Source: Bacteroidota bacterium (GTDB taxonomy: Bacteria > Bacteroidota > Bacteroidia > Chitinophagales > Chitinophagaceae). From it: a stretch of 5,013 nt of DNA. Below are positions 1-5,013 of this stretch, one piece after another; position 1 is the first letter of the stretch, and every line of letters begins with the position of its first letter. Made by a program: the position numbers and the translations under genes. The notes under the pieces are model-generated. The model was given only the letters and a program-made list of their open reading frames with translations, ran no database searches and was not told where the DNA came from. The stretch covers positions 1 through 5,013 of the forward strand of contig JAJXYG010000090.1 of NCBI GenBank assembly GCA_021780705.1, written 5' to 3'.

Positions 1-141
1 GATGACCACCACCGTGCTGGCGACGGCCGCTCTGATCCTGCGATTGTAGGTTTTTCTCAGGTCATAGGCACCGTAGTCTTTGTTCCTTCCCTCAAAGATA
101 ATGTCTAGAAGATCTGATTTTAATATTTTGTTCGGTTCCAT
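1..141 (-). CDS. tonB: Energy transducer TonB, N-terminal 47 codons only (runs off left edge)
   Basis: The minus strand from 141 to 1 is open with no stop and gives 47 residues starting MEPNKILKSDLLDIIFEG. The stretch FEGRNKDYGAYDLRKTYN (residues 16-33) is the characteristic cytoplasmic head of Bacteroidota TonB proteins. It is followed by basic residues (RRIR, 34-37) and the beginning of a hydrophobic helix (AAVASTVVVI, 38-47), which should be the single inner-membrane anchor. The periplasmic proline-rich linker and the C-terminal TonB domain that contacts receptor TonB boxes would lie beyond the window. The ATG at 141 is the only in-frame Met upstream of the conserved segment, and it lies 32 bases after the stop of the second exbD. 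It follows exbB-exbD-exbD on the same strand, which fits an energising operon. No Shine-Dalgarno sequence is visible, which is usual in this phylum. Family assignment rests on the N-terminus alone. Confidence 0.85.
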   Translation of the reverse strand, partial: MEPNKILKSDLLDIIFEGRNKDYGAYDLRKTYNRRIRAAVASTVVVI

Positions 142-173
142 GTATTGTTTTTTAGATATCGCTAAATGGAATT

Positions 174-704
174 TTACTGTATTCCTGCAGCTTTTTCAGT
201 CTGCTGTATCTTGTTATACTCATCCGCGGTGGGATCCACCATCGCATATCTGGAGATATCGTCAATGGTCATTTCATCCAGCATATCCACCACATTCTTA
301 TAGGTGGCATCCTTATCGGGTTTCAGGATAAGGTACAAATCATCTACCGGTGTACTCTTCTTCTTGTCAAGAATGATCTTTCTCACATCCTTGAAATTGG
401 TAGACTGCATGGTGGCGGGATCATTACCGAAATAATAGTAAATCAGATTGTCCTTCCCCATCATGAGCGTCAGAGACCCGGATTCCTTTACCTTATTTTG
501 CAGGTTCGGATCCTTGGTATCTTTTGGCATGTTCAGCGGCATTGCTGTAGCCTGAGTCACCGTAGTAGTGAATATGAAAAAAGTAATCAGGAGAAATCCC
601 AGGTCCACCATCGGAGTAAGGTCTATCCGGGTGGATAGCTTTTTACTCTTCTTCACACCAGGCCCTTTCTTGCCGCCTGATTGTTTTACCTCCATTTCTG
701 CCAT
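174..704 (-). CDS. exbD: ExbD/TolR family biopolymer transport protein (second copy)
   Basis: This 176-residue protein has the ExbD layout: a basic cytoplasmic N-terminus (lysines 12-22), one membrane helix (about 30-48) and a periplasmic domain. The motif IDLTPMVDLGFLLITFF (27-43) carries Asp34, which aligns with the essential membrane aspartate of ExbD (Asp25 in E. coli) that takes up protons inside the ExbB ring. The periplasmic part keeps the family pattern: a strand near LTLMMGKDNLIYYY (78-91), then LYLILKPDKDATYKNVVDML (123-142), with a C-terminal strand near RYAMVDP (152-158). It ends in a charged tail. E. coli ExbD is about 140 residues, so this copy is somewhat long. It starts 48 bases after the first exbD and ends 32 bases before tonB, so co-transcription is likely. 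The ATG at 704 is preferred over Met4 because it is first in frame. It is not a duplicate of its neighbour: outside the membrane helix the two look very different. Confidence 0.92.
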   Translation of the reverse strand: MAEMEVKQSGGKKGPGVKKSKKLSTRIDLTPMVDLGFLLITFFIFTTTVTQATAMPLNMPKDTKDPNLQNKVKESGSLTLMMGKDNLIYYYFGNDPATMQSTNFKDVRKIILDKKKSTPVDDLYLILKPDKDATYKNVVDMLDEMTIDDISRYAMVDPTADEYNKIQQTEKAAGIQ

Positions 705-752
705 AGCTGAAAATTTTTAGGTTAATAATTTAATTATCAAGCAATCTGTGGG

Positions 753-1406
753 TTATTTGCCCGAAGCGTGCTGTGCTTTCAGGTTTTCCTCATACAATAC
801 GCTTCCTTTCGGCACATCTTCTGCATTGGTAACCAGATTGTACTTATAAATGTCATTTTTCTTGAACGCATCGATGACCTTACCAAAGGCCGGGTATTTG
901 GTTGAATTATCCGCCTTGATAAGAAAATTCAGCCGGTCTCCGGAAGCCGCGGTGGCTGCTGCGGTGATCCATGCCTGCAATTCGTTGTTGGTACTGTCAT
1001 AAGGTATCCCGGCCAACTGGGTGTTCTTCAGCTGGTTGGAGGGAATCCTAATAAATGACATCAACTGGTTGAGGGGAACCCCTATAAAATCCGTCTGCAT
1101 GAATAACTTTCTGTCATCAGGAGTCACATTCATATTCCTCTCCTTAACCAATTCATCGAAAACATCTCCCTTAATGTCATTGGACATATTCAGGAAAACT
1201 CGGTTTTGCTTGTCGATAGACACTATAAAAGCATCCTTTTCAGGTGCGTGCCGGTTGGACACAGAAGAAGGCAGGGATATTTCCACCGCTTCCGATTGTT
1301 TGAATTGCGCTGTTAAGATGAAAAAAGTTAACAACAGGAATGCAACATCACACATGGCAGTCATATCCACATTGGTGTTTCCGCGCTTTATTTTGGCTCT
1401 TCCCAT
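753..1406 (-). CDS. exbD: ExbD/TolR family biopolymer transport protein (first copy, enlarged periplasmic domain)
   Basis: This 217-residue protein opens with a short basic tail (KIKRGN, 5-10) and a membrane helix at about 16-34. VDMTAMCDVAFLLLTFFIL (13-31) contains Asp20, the equivalent of the proton-binding aspartate of ExbD. The periplasmic domain starts with an ExbD-like strand (AFIVSIDKQNRVFLN, 59-73) and ends with the usual closing elements FLIKADNSTKYPAFGKVIDA (161-180) and YNLVT (189-193). Between them, residues about 76-155 form a long insert (with an Ala-rich piece, WITAAATAA, 146-154) that E. coli ExbD at about 140 residues lacks. I infer a specialised periplasmic contact, perhaps with TonB, the second ExbD or peptidoglycan, but the sequence does not say which. 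It lies 60 bases after exbB and 48 before the second exbD, all on one strand. The ATG at 1406 begins the conserved tail directly. Confidence 0.92.
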   Translation of the reverse strand: MGRAKIKRGNTNVDMTAMCDVAFLLLTFFILTAQFKQSEAVEISLPSSVSNRHAPEKDAFIVSIDKQNRVFLNMSNDIKGDVFDELVKERNMNVTPDDRKLFMQTDFIGVPLNQLMSFIRIPSNQLKNTQLAGIPYDSTNNELQAWITAAATAASGDRLNFLIKADNSTKYPAFGKVIDAFKKNDIYKYNLVTNAEDVPKGSVLYEENLKAQHASGK

Positions 1407-1441
1407 TATTTATTTTTTATTAATATTATGATTCAATTCTT

Positions 1442-1465
1442 AGAAAAATCCATAAAAATTTTTCT
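1442..1465 (-). repeat. AT-rich hairpin in the exbB-exbD spacer
   Basis: Perfect 8-base arms (agaaaaat at 1442-1449 and atttttct at 1458-1465) flank an 8-base loop. On the transcribed strand the hairpin begins two bases after the exbB stop codon and ends 35 bases before the exbD start. The stem has mostly A-U pairs and would be weak, with no separate U-tract after it, so a strong terminator is unlikely. A role in partial read-through or mRNA 3'-end protection is inference. Confidence 0.45.
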
Positions 1466-1466
1466 C

Positions 1467-2330
1467 TTATTTATACAAAGAGGCAAAACTCTGGGTCAGG
1501 GTAAAGCCTGATTCATCTATACCATAGGTAATTGCGTCGATCTTGGTAGTAAAGATGTTATAAGAGATAATGGCGAATGCGGAGGTACCGATACCTGTGG
1601 CGGTATTATACAATGCTTCTGCAATACCTTTTGACAATTCGCGGGCCGCTTCACCACCACCTGATTCACCCAGGTTACCGAATGCACGGATCATACCAAG
1701 TACCGTTCCGAGCAATCCCAGCAGGGTAGATACCGAAGCAAGGGTGGAAAGAAACACGAGATTTTTTTCCAGCATGGGCAATTCCAGTGCAGTTGCTTCT
1801 TCGATTTCTTTTTGAATGGCCAGAATCTTTTGTTCCGTAGTGAGTTCTCCTTCAGTGATCATGGCTTTATATTTCCTTAATCCAGCTTTCATTACATTAC
1901 CTACAGAACCTTTTTGCTTGTCGCATTCAGCCAGTGCAGCATCCACTTTCTTGTCAGCCAGGAAGAACTGTATTTTGCGGATGAAATCAGCGTTAGAACC
2001 TTTTCCATTGGCTTTAGCTACAGTCAATGCCCTTTCAATTACGAAAGTAAATACGATTAAAAAGCAACCAATCAAAATAGGCACCACAATACCACCCTGG
2101 TACATCCTGGCCCAGTCAGTTTTGGGTCCTTCATTTTTTGGCCAGAATCCGCCGGCAGGATCAGGACTGGTGAAGTTTGCACTGTTCCCGATAACAAAAC
2201 GCCAGATACTGTAACCCAAAATGATACAAATTATGGGAGCCAACAGGGAGATAATATTACTTGATTTTTTCGCCTGAACCGAAGTGGTGGCATTTACTGT
2301 GGAAGGTGCAGTTTTATTTGGTTCTGCCAT
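1467..2330 (-). CDS. exbB: ExbB/TolQ/MotA family proton channel protein
   Basis: This 287-residue inner-membrane protein forms the pentameric proton channel that, with ExbD, powers TonB. I see four hydrophobic segments: about 26-48 (IISLLAPIICIILGY...), 79-100 (GIVVPILIGCFLIVFTFVIE), 190-217 and 237-262. The last three match the three helices of E. coli ExbB, with a cytoplasmic loop at 101-189. LLGLLGTVLGMIRAF (203-217) holds Thr209, and GIAEALYNTATGIGTSAFAI (235-254) holds Glu238 and Thr243; these align with the channel residues Thr148, Glu176 and Thr181 of E. coli ExbB, and the Glu-to-Thr spacing of five is identical. The extra N-terminal helix and a short extracytoplasmic loop (49-78, with FTSPDPAGGFWPKNEGP) place the N-terminus in the cytoplasm; this form is common in Bacteroidota. 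Codons such as GGT, CGT, AAC and TTC are frequent, as in strongly expressed genes. It heads the exbB-exbD-exbD-tonB cluster. Confidence 0.96.
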   Translation of the reverse strand: MAEPNKTAPSTVNATTSVQAKKSSNIISLLAPIICIILGYSIWRFVIGNSANFTSPDPAGGFWPKNEGPKTDWARMYQGGIVVPILIGCFLIVFTFVIERALTVAKANGKGSNADFIRKIQFFLADKKVDAALAECDKQKGSVGNVMKAGLRKYKAMITEGELTTEQKILAIQKEIEEATALELPMLEKNLVFLSTLASVSTLLGLLGTVLGMIRAFGNLGESGGGEAARELSKGIAEALYNTATGIGTSAFAIISYNIFTTKIDAITYGIDESGFTLTQSFASLYK

Positions 2331-2383
2331 AACAATAGTTTTAAGTGTTAAAAGTTTAAGATGATTTGGTTAAAATATTTGAT

Positions 2384-2397
2384 TGTACAATTGTACA
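2384..2397. promoter_or_regulatory. 14-base perfect palindrome upstream of exbB, possible operator
   Basis: TGTACAATTGTACA is its own reverse complement. It ends 53 bases before the exbB start codon and directly abuts the candidate -7 box at 2398-2405, so it would cover the start of transcription. Its core TACA-AT-TGTA fits the TACA-N2-TGTA operator known for the BlaI/MecI/CopY repressor family. That it binds such a repressor is inference; no regulator gene is in the window. A 14-base palindrome of this kind can also arise by chance in AT-rich DNA. Confidence 0.45.
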
Positions 2398-2431
2398 GAA
2401 AAATAATCTGAAAAATCTCATTCAAGCCAAA
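2398..2431 (-). promoter_or_regulatory. Candidate Bacteroidota-type promoter for exbB
   Basis: On the minus strand, TATTTTTC (2405-2398) matches the Bacteroidota -7 consensus TAnnTTTG at all fixed positions but the last. A TTG at 2425-2423 lies 17 bases upstream, and a TTTG at 2431-2428 lies 22 bases upstream; either could be the -33 element, given the TTG-N17-23-TAnnTTTG pattern described for Flavobacterium. The start of transcription would fall near 2391, giving a leader of about 60 bases before exbB. The region is AT-rich, so partial matches are easy to find by chance. Confidence 0.35.
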
Positions 2432-2461
2432 AAAATTTTTGGAGAGGGCACAATATAGTGA

Positions 2462-2484
2462 AATATTATTTTAAAAATAATATT
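2462..2484. repeat. All-AT perfect inverted repeat (11-base arms, 1-base centre)
   Basis: Arms aatattatttt (2462-2472) and aaaataatatt (2474-2484) are exact reverse complements about a single central base. It lies 133 bases after the permease stop and 131 bases before the exbB start. With no G-C pairs it is not a classic intrinsic terminator, and the minimal centre favours a DNA-level site or a cruciform over an RNA hairpin with a normal loop. It may still contribute to ending the permease transcript, or it may be an operator or a bendable AT element upstream of the exbB promoter. Confidence 0.5.
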
Positions 2485-2617
2485 CTCCTTACATTTTTTA
2501 AGGGAGCCATAGCCTGAAAGTACAGGACTGGTGCGGTTCTTTCCACTTGTAGTTAAAGCGCGGGAACCTGGTTTTACCATATAAAAATTGAGAAAAAAAG
2601 TGCATTCCGAGGCCCAA

Positions 2618-3892
2618 TTATTCGTAGCGAAGGGCCACAATGGGGTCAAGCCGGGAGGCTTTGATAGCCGGGTAAAGCCCCGCCAGGAGCCCCACCAGAG
2701 AACAGGTGCCGATCCCTATTACCACCCACAGCCAGGGCACTACAAAACCGGTATGCAGCAATGCACTCACCCCGTTACCGATCAACACGCCGAAAAGTAT
2801 GCCCAGCAGGGCTCCCAGCATGGAGATCAGCACGGATTCAAAAAGGAACTGGGCCCTGATTCCGCTCTTTTTGCCGCCAATGGCCTTGATCAGCCCGATT
2901 TCACGGGTCCTTTCGTTAACGGCCACCAGCATGATATTCATGAGTCCGATGGCCGCACCCAGCAGGGTAATCAGTCCGATGAAGGCAGCCGCCGTGGTGA
3001 TGGTACCCAGGCTTTTCATGAATACTTCCGCCACCGCATCACTCTTGTCAATATAAAAGTTATTGTCTTCATCAACTGCCAATTTGCGAATAGGCCTGAA
3101 TATCCCGGTGGCCTCACTGATAGCCGCATCCATATTTTTGGGATCATTGACCATGACTCCGATGTCATAGGAGGTGCCGTCGGTGGCAAACAGGCGCCTG
3201 ATATTGGTATAGGGGGTGATGACAATATTGTCTGCATTCAGAAATGCACTGGAGCCCTTGTTTTTGAGCACCCCTATCACCCGGTACTTGATTCCTGCCA
3301 CCAGGATGATCCGGTCGAGCGCCCGAACGGTATTGTCTCCATATAGTTTCTGTGCCACACTGTTGCCCAGGATACAAATATTGCGCCCGCTTTCAATGTC
3401 TATTTTATTGAAATTGCGGCCTGCTTCCAGTGAATATCCGCTCTGGGTCAGATAATTCTCATCCCCGCCCTGCATCCCTACATTCGGGTTGGTCTTCACC
3501 TTTTCATTGCTGACAATGATGTTCTGGGGGCCGGAAAGGGTAATGGTGACCAGGGCCGGAAAATCGTATCGCTCCTTAAACAGGCGCGCCTCCTGGTAGG
3601 TAATCTTCTTGGTGGCATTGGAACTCCTTTGTTTCAGGGCTCCCACCTTGGTTTTGTGCACCTGGCGCCTTCCGCCGATACGGATGTTCCAGTTCTGATA
3701 GTGAATGGAAAAAGAATTGGCTCCCATCAGGGCGAAGTTTTCCTTCAGACTCTGGTCCATGGAAGTGATGGCGGTAATGATTCCGATAAGGGCGGTTATA
3801 CCCAATGCAATAATAGTGACCGTTATCCCGGTGCGAAGCCGATTGCTCTTCACCGTTCTATACGCAAGGGAAAATGTGTCTGAAAATTGCAT
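2618..3892 (-). CDS. ABC transporter permease of the MacB/FtsX/LolCE type
   Basis: This 424-residue protein has the typical four-helix architecture: a first membrane helix at about 21-43, a large extracytoplasmic MacB-type domain (about 44-295), then three C-terminal helices (about 297-323, 350-377, 384-410) forming the FtsX domain. NERTREIGLIKAIGGKKSGI (326-345) is the coupling region that contacts the ATPase, and GLYPAIKASRLDPIVALRYE (405-424) is the standard C-terminus of this family. These proteins work with a cytoplasmic ATPase in mechanical transport or release of lipids, peptides, toxins or lipoproteins. The substrate cannot be told here because no ATPase or periplasmic adaptor gene is adjacent. 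A very basic stretch follows the first conserved strand (about 71-96). An in-frame TGA lies four codons before the ATG at 3892, which fixes that as the first possible Met. It begins 78 bases after nuoN. Codons are GC-rich, like nuoN and unlike exbB. Confidence 0.93.
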   Translation of the reverse strand: MQFSDTFSLAYRTVKSNRLRTGITVTIIALGITALIGIITAITSMDQSLKENFALMGANSFSIHYQNWNIRIGGRRQVHKTKVGALKQRSSNATKKITYQEARLFKERYDFPALVTITLSGPQNIIVSNEKVKTNPNVGMQGGDENYLTQSGYSLEAGRNFNKIDIESGRNICILGNSVAQKLYGDNTVRALDRIILVAGIKYRVIGVLKNKGSSAFLNADNIVITPYTNIRRLFATDGTSYDIGVMVNDPKNMDAAISEATGIFRPIRKLAVDEDNNFYIDKSDAVAEVFMKSLGTITTAAAFIGLITLLGAAIGLMNIMLVAVNERTREIGLIKAIGGKKSGIRAQFLFESVLISMLGALLGILFGVLIGNGVSALLHTGFVVPWLWVVIGIGTCSLVGLLAGLYPAIKASRLDPIVALRYE

Positions 3893-3970
3893 GGGATTGC
3901 CTCATTTAATAAAGAGGGCGAGCCATGAAGGTACTATATTCGTGAGACCGAAAAGTTACCATTTATCAAA

Positions 3971-5013
3971 TTAATAGTAGATCCAGTCTATCACCAGGGA
4001 GGGCAACATTCCAAAGACAATGATCACGGCAGCCGCAGCGATCAGCAGAAATTTGAACCGGCCATTGACATCCATCCTGGGGGGATCACTCTGGGAAGGT
4101 TCCTTGAAGTACATGGCCTGGATGACCCGGAAATAGTACACGGCGCTGATGGCCGCACAGATCACTGCCAGGATCACCAGCCAAAACTGATGGCCGGTTT
4201 TCACTGCGGCGAGCAGCATGTAAAATTTTGCCGCAAATCCCGCTGTCAGGGGAATCCCCGTCAAAGAGAGCAGGAATATGGTCGCAGTAAGGGCCAGGAC
4301 CGGCTGGTACTTATATAAGCCGTTAAATCCTTCAATGGTATAATCATCCATTTTCACCAGGACGGCAAAAATGCCGATAGTGGCCACGCTATACGCCAGC
4401 GCATAAAGGATCAGGCCTTCCCGGGCCGTATTGTTCAGGGCAAATAGGGCAAACATCATAAATCCTGCATGGGCAATACTGGAGTAGGCCAGCATCCGCT
4501 TGACGCTTTGCTGGAACACTGCAGTGAGATTTCCGATAATCAGGGTGGCTGCGATGATCACTACAATCAGCATCTGCCATTCCCGCTGGATAATCCCGAA
4601 GGATACCTCAAAGAGCCGGATGAAGGCCACAAAGCCGGCAATCTTTACAATAGTAGCCATAAAGGCAGTGAACACCGTAGGTGCCCCGTCATACACATCG
4701 GCAGCCCAGAAATGAAACGGGGCAGCCGATACCTTGAAGGCAAGTGACACCAGCAGGAGGACCAGTCCCGTTCCGATCATGGCATTGAGATGGCCACTTC
4801 CGAGGTCAATCACATTGATATAGAAGGAGCCAAGCGGGTTACCGCCGTAAACCAGGGCAATCCTCATAAGCATCAGGCCCGTGGAAAAGGCCCCCATCAG
4901 AAAATACTTCAGACCGGCTTCATTGCTTTTAAGATTTTGCTTGTCGCTGGCAGTCAGGATATAAGCAGGAATAGACATGATTTCAATACCAAGGAACATC
5001 ATCAGCAGGGTAT
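3971..5013 (-). CDS. nuoN: NADH-quinone oxidoreductase subunit N, 5' end outside window
   Basis: The minus-strand frame is open from the right edge to the TAA at 3971, giving about 347 residues. It is the C-terminal part of an antiporter-like (Proton_antipo_M) membrane subunit of respiratory complex I, one of those that pump protons as quinone is reduced. Residues are counted from the Met codon at 5002. MFLGIEIMSIPAYIL (2-15) carries Glu7, matching E. coli NuoN Glu133. FKVSAAPFHFWAADVYDGAP (89-108) carries Lys90, and ATIVKIAGF (116-124) carries Lys120; these match Lys217 and Lys247 with the same spacing of 30. AGFAAKFYML (254-263) carries Lys259, the probable equivalent of Lys395. Many hydrophobic helices follow. 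The Met at 5002 is internal: upstream codons continue the helix (TLL before MM), and E. coli NuoN is about 485 residues, so roughly 130 are missing. NuoN is usually last in nuo operons, which fits the unrelated gene that follows. Residue 47 is an unexpected arginine. Confidence 0.96.
   Translation of the reverse strand, partial: TLLMMFLGIEIMSIPAYILTASDKQNLKSNEAGLKYFLMGAFSTGLMLMRIALVYGGNPLGSFYINVIDLGSGHLNAMIGTGLVLLLVSLAFKVSAAPFHFWAADVYDGAPTVFTAFMATIVKIAGFVAFIRLFEVSFGIIQREWQMLIVVIIAATLIIGNLTAVFQQSVKRMLAYSSIAHAGFMMFALFALNNTAREGLILYALAYSVATIGIFAVLVKMDDYTIEGFNGLYKYQPVLALTATIFLLSLTGIPLTAGFAAKFYMLLAAVKTGHQFWLVILAVICAAISAVYYFRVIQAMYFKEPSQSDPPRMDVNGRFKFLLIAAAAVIIVFGMLPSLVIDWIYY

Larger units (their letters stand above)
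2331..2617. other. Intergenic regulatory spacer between the permease and exbB
   Basis: This 287-base stretch has no convincing gene. The part next to exbB (2331-2490) is very AT-rich and holds a palindrome, a candidate promoter, a short 16-base inverted repeat (ccaaaaa at 2427-2433 with tttttgg at 2436-2442) and a longer all-AT inverted repeat. The part next to the permease (about 2500-2580) is richer in G and C and could form weak local structure: cctg 2513-2516 with cagg 2523-2526, and ggttc 2535-2539 with gaacc 2564-2568, the latter extendable by ttt/aaa past a 6-base bulge. It probably contains the permease 3' untranslated region and the exbB promoter and leader. Confidence 0.7.

Noticed and set aside
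80..331. Plus-strand 83-codon open frame across the tonB/exbD junction
   Set aside because: It lies opposite the true tonB start and the end of exbD, and its product looks random.
1021..1431. Plus-strand 136-codon open frame opposite the first exbD
   Set aside because: Antisense to a recognisable ExbD gene, with no family resemblance; its hydrophobic look comes from complementing the real gene.
2422..2649. Minus-strand 75-codon open frame over the end of the permease and the spacer
   Set aside because: Its start lies inside the permease gene in another frame, its tail is the AT-rich inverted repeat, and the translation resembles no family I know.
2588..3346. Plus-strand 252-codon open frame opposite the permease
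   Set aside because: It is antisense to a gene with clear domain structure; the His/Gln/Gly-rich translation is typical of a reverse-frame shadow.
3893..3970. Possible promoter (TAACTTTT on the minus strand) or terminator between nuoN and the permease
   Set aside because: No -33 TTG lies at a suitable distance and no hairpin with a U-tract is visible in the 78 bases.
1204..4946. Three copies of the 12-mer ttttgcttgtcg at 1204-1215, 1912-1923 and 4935-4946
   Set aside because: Each is in frame in a coding region and encodes Asp-Lys-Gln followed by Asn or Lys; shared codon preference explains it better than a dispersed repeat.
3971..5002. Treating the Met at 5002 as the true start of NuoN
   Set aside because: The frame continues upstream to the window edge with hydrophobic codons that belong to the same helix, and known NuoN proteins are about 130 residues longer.

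Overview
The window reads as ordinary chromosome of a member of the Bacteroidota, probably near the Chitinophagaceae/Sphingobacteriia. The grounds are a four-helix ExbB, two tandem ExbD paralogues, a TonB that opens with a long cytoplasmic 'NKDYGAYDLRKTYN' segment, the lack of Shine-Dalgarno-like sequence before most starts, and AT-rich spacers. The taxonomic call is inference from protein character. Every gene lies on the minus strand, so transcription runs from high to low coordinates. I see no tRNA, rRNA, CRISPR array, insertion sequence or attachment site.

In transcription order: (1) 5013-3971, the C-terminal three quarters of nuoN, a proton-pumping membrane subunit of respiratory complex I and usually the last gene of a nuo operon; its 5' end is outside the window. 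(2) 3892-2618, a complete MacB/FtsX-type ABC transporter permease with no ATPase gene beside it. (3) 2617-2331, a 287-base spacer with an all-AT perfect inverted repeat, a candidate Bacteroidota promoter and a 14-base perfect palindrome. (4) 2330-1, a TonB energising cluster: exbB, exbD (copy 1), exbD (copy 2) and the first 47 codons of tonB, which runs off the left edge.

The last four genes make one machine. An ExbB pentamer around an ExbD dimer uses the proton gradient to drive TonB, which transmits force to TonB-dependent outer-membrane receptors (SusC/RagA-like nutrient importers in this phylum). NuoN helps build the proton gradient that this motor spends, but the two units are separated by the permease and the regulatory spacer, so a shared operon is not implied.

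There is no clearly new system here. The points most worth checking are: the palindrome at 2384-2397, which contains a TACA-N2-TGTA core like BlaI/MecI/CopY operators and abuts a candidate -7 box; an AT hairpin directly after exbB that could help set the ExbB:ExbD ratio; the two unlike ExbD copies; an arginine in place of the glycine that E. coli NuoN has in one helix; and a change in codon use and base composition between the nuoN/permease half and the exb half.
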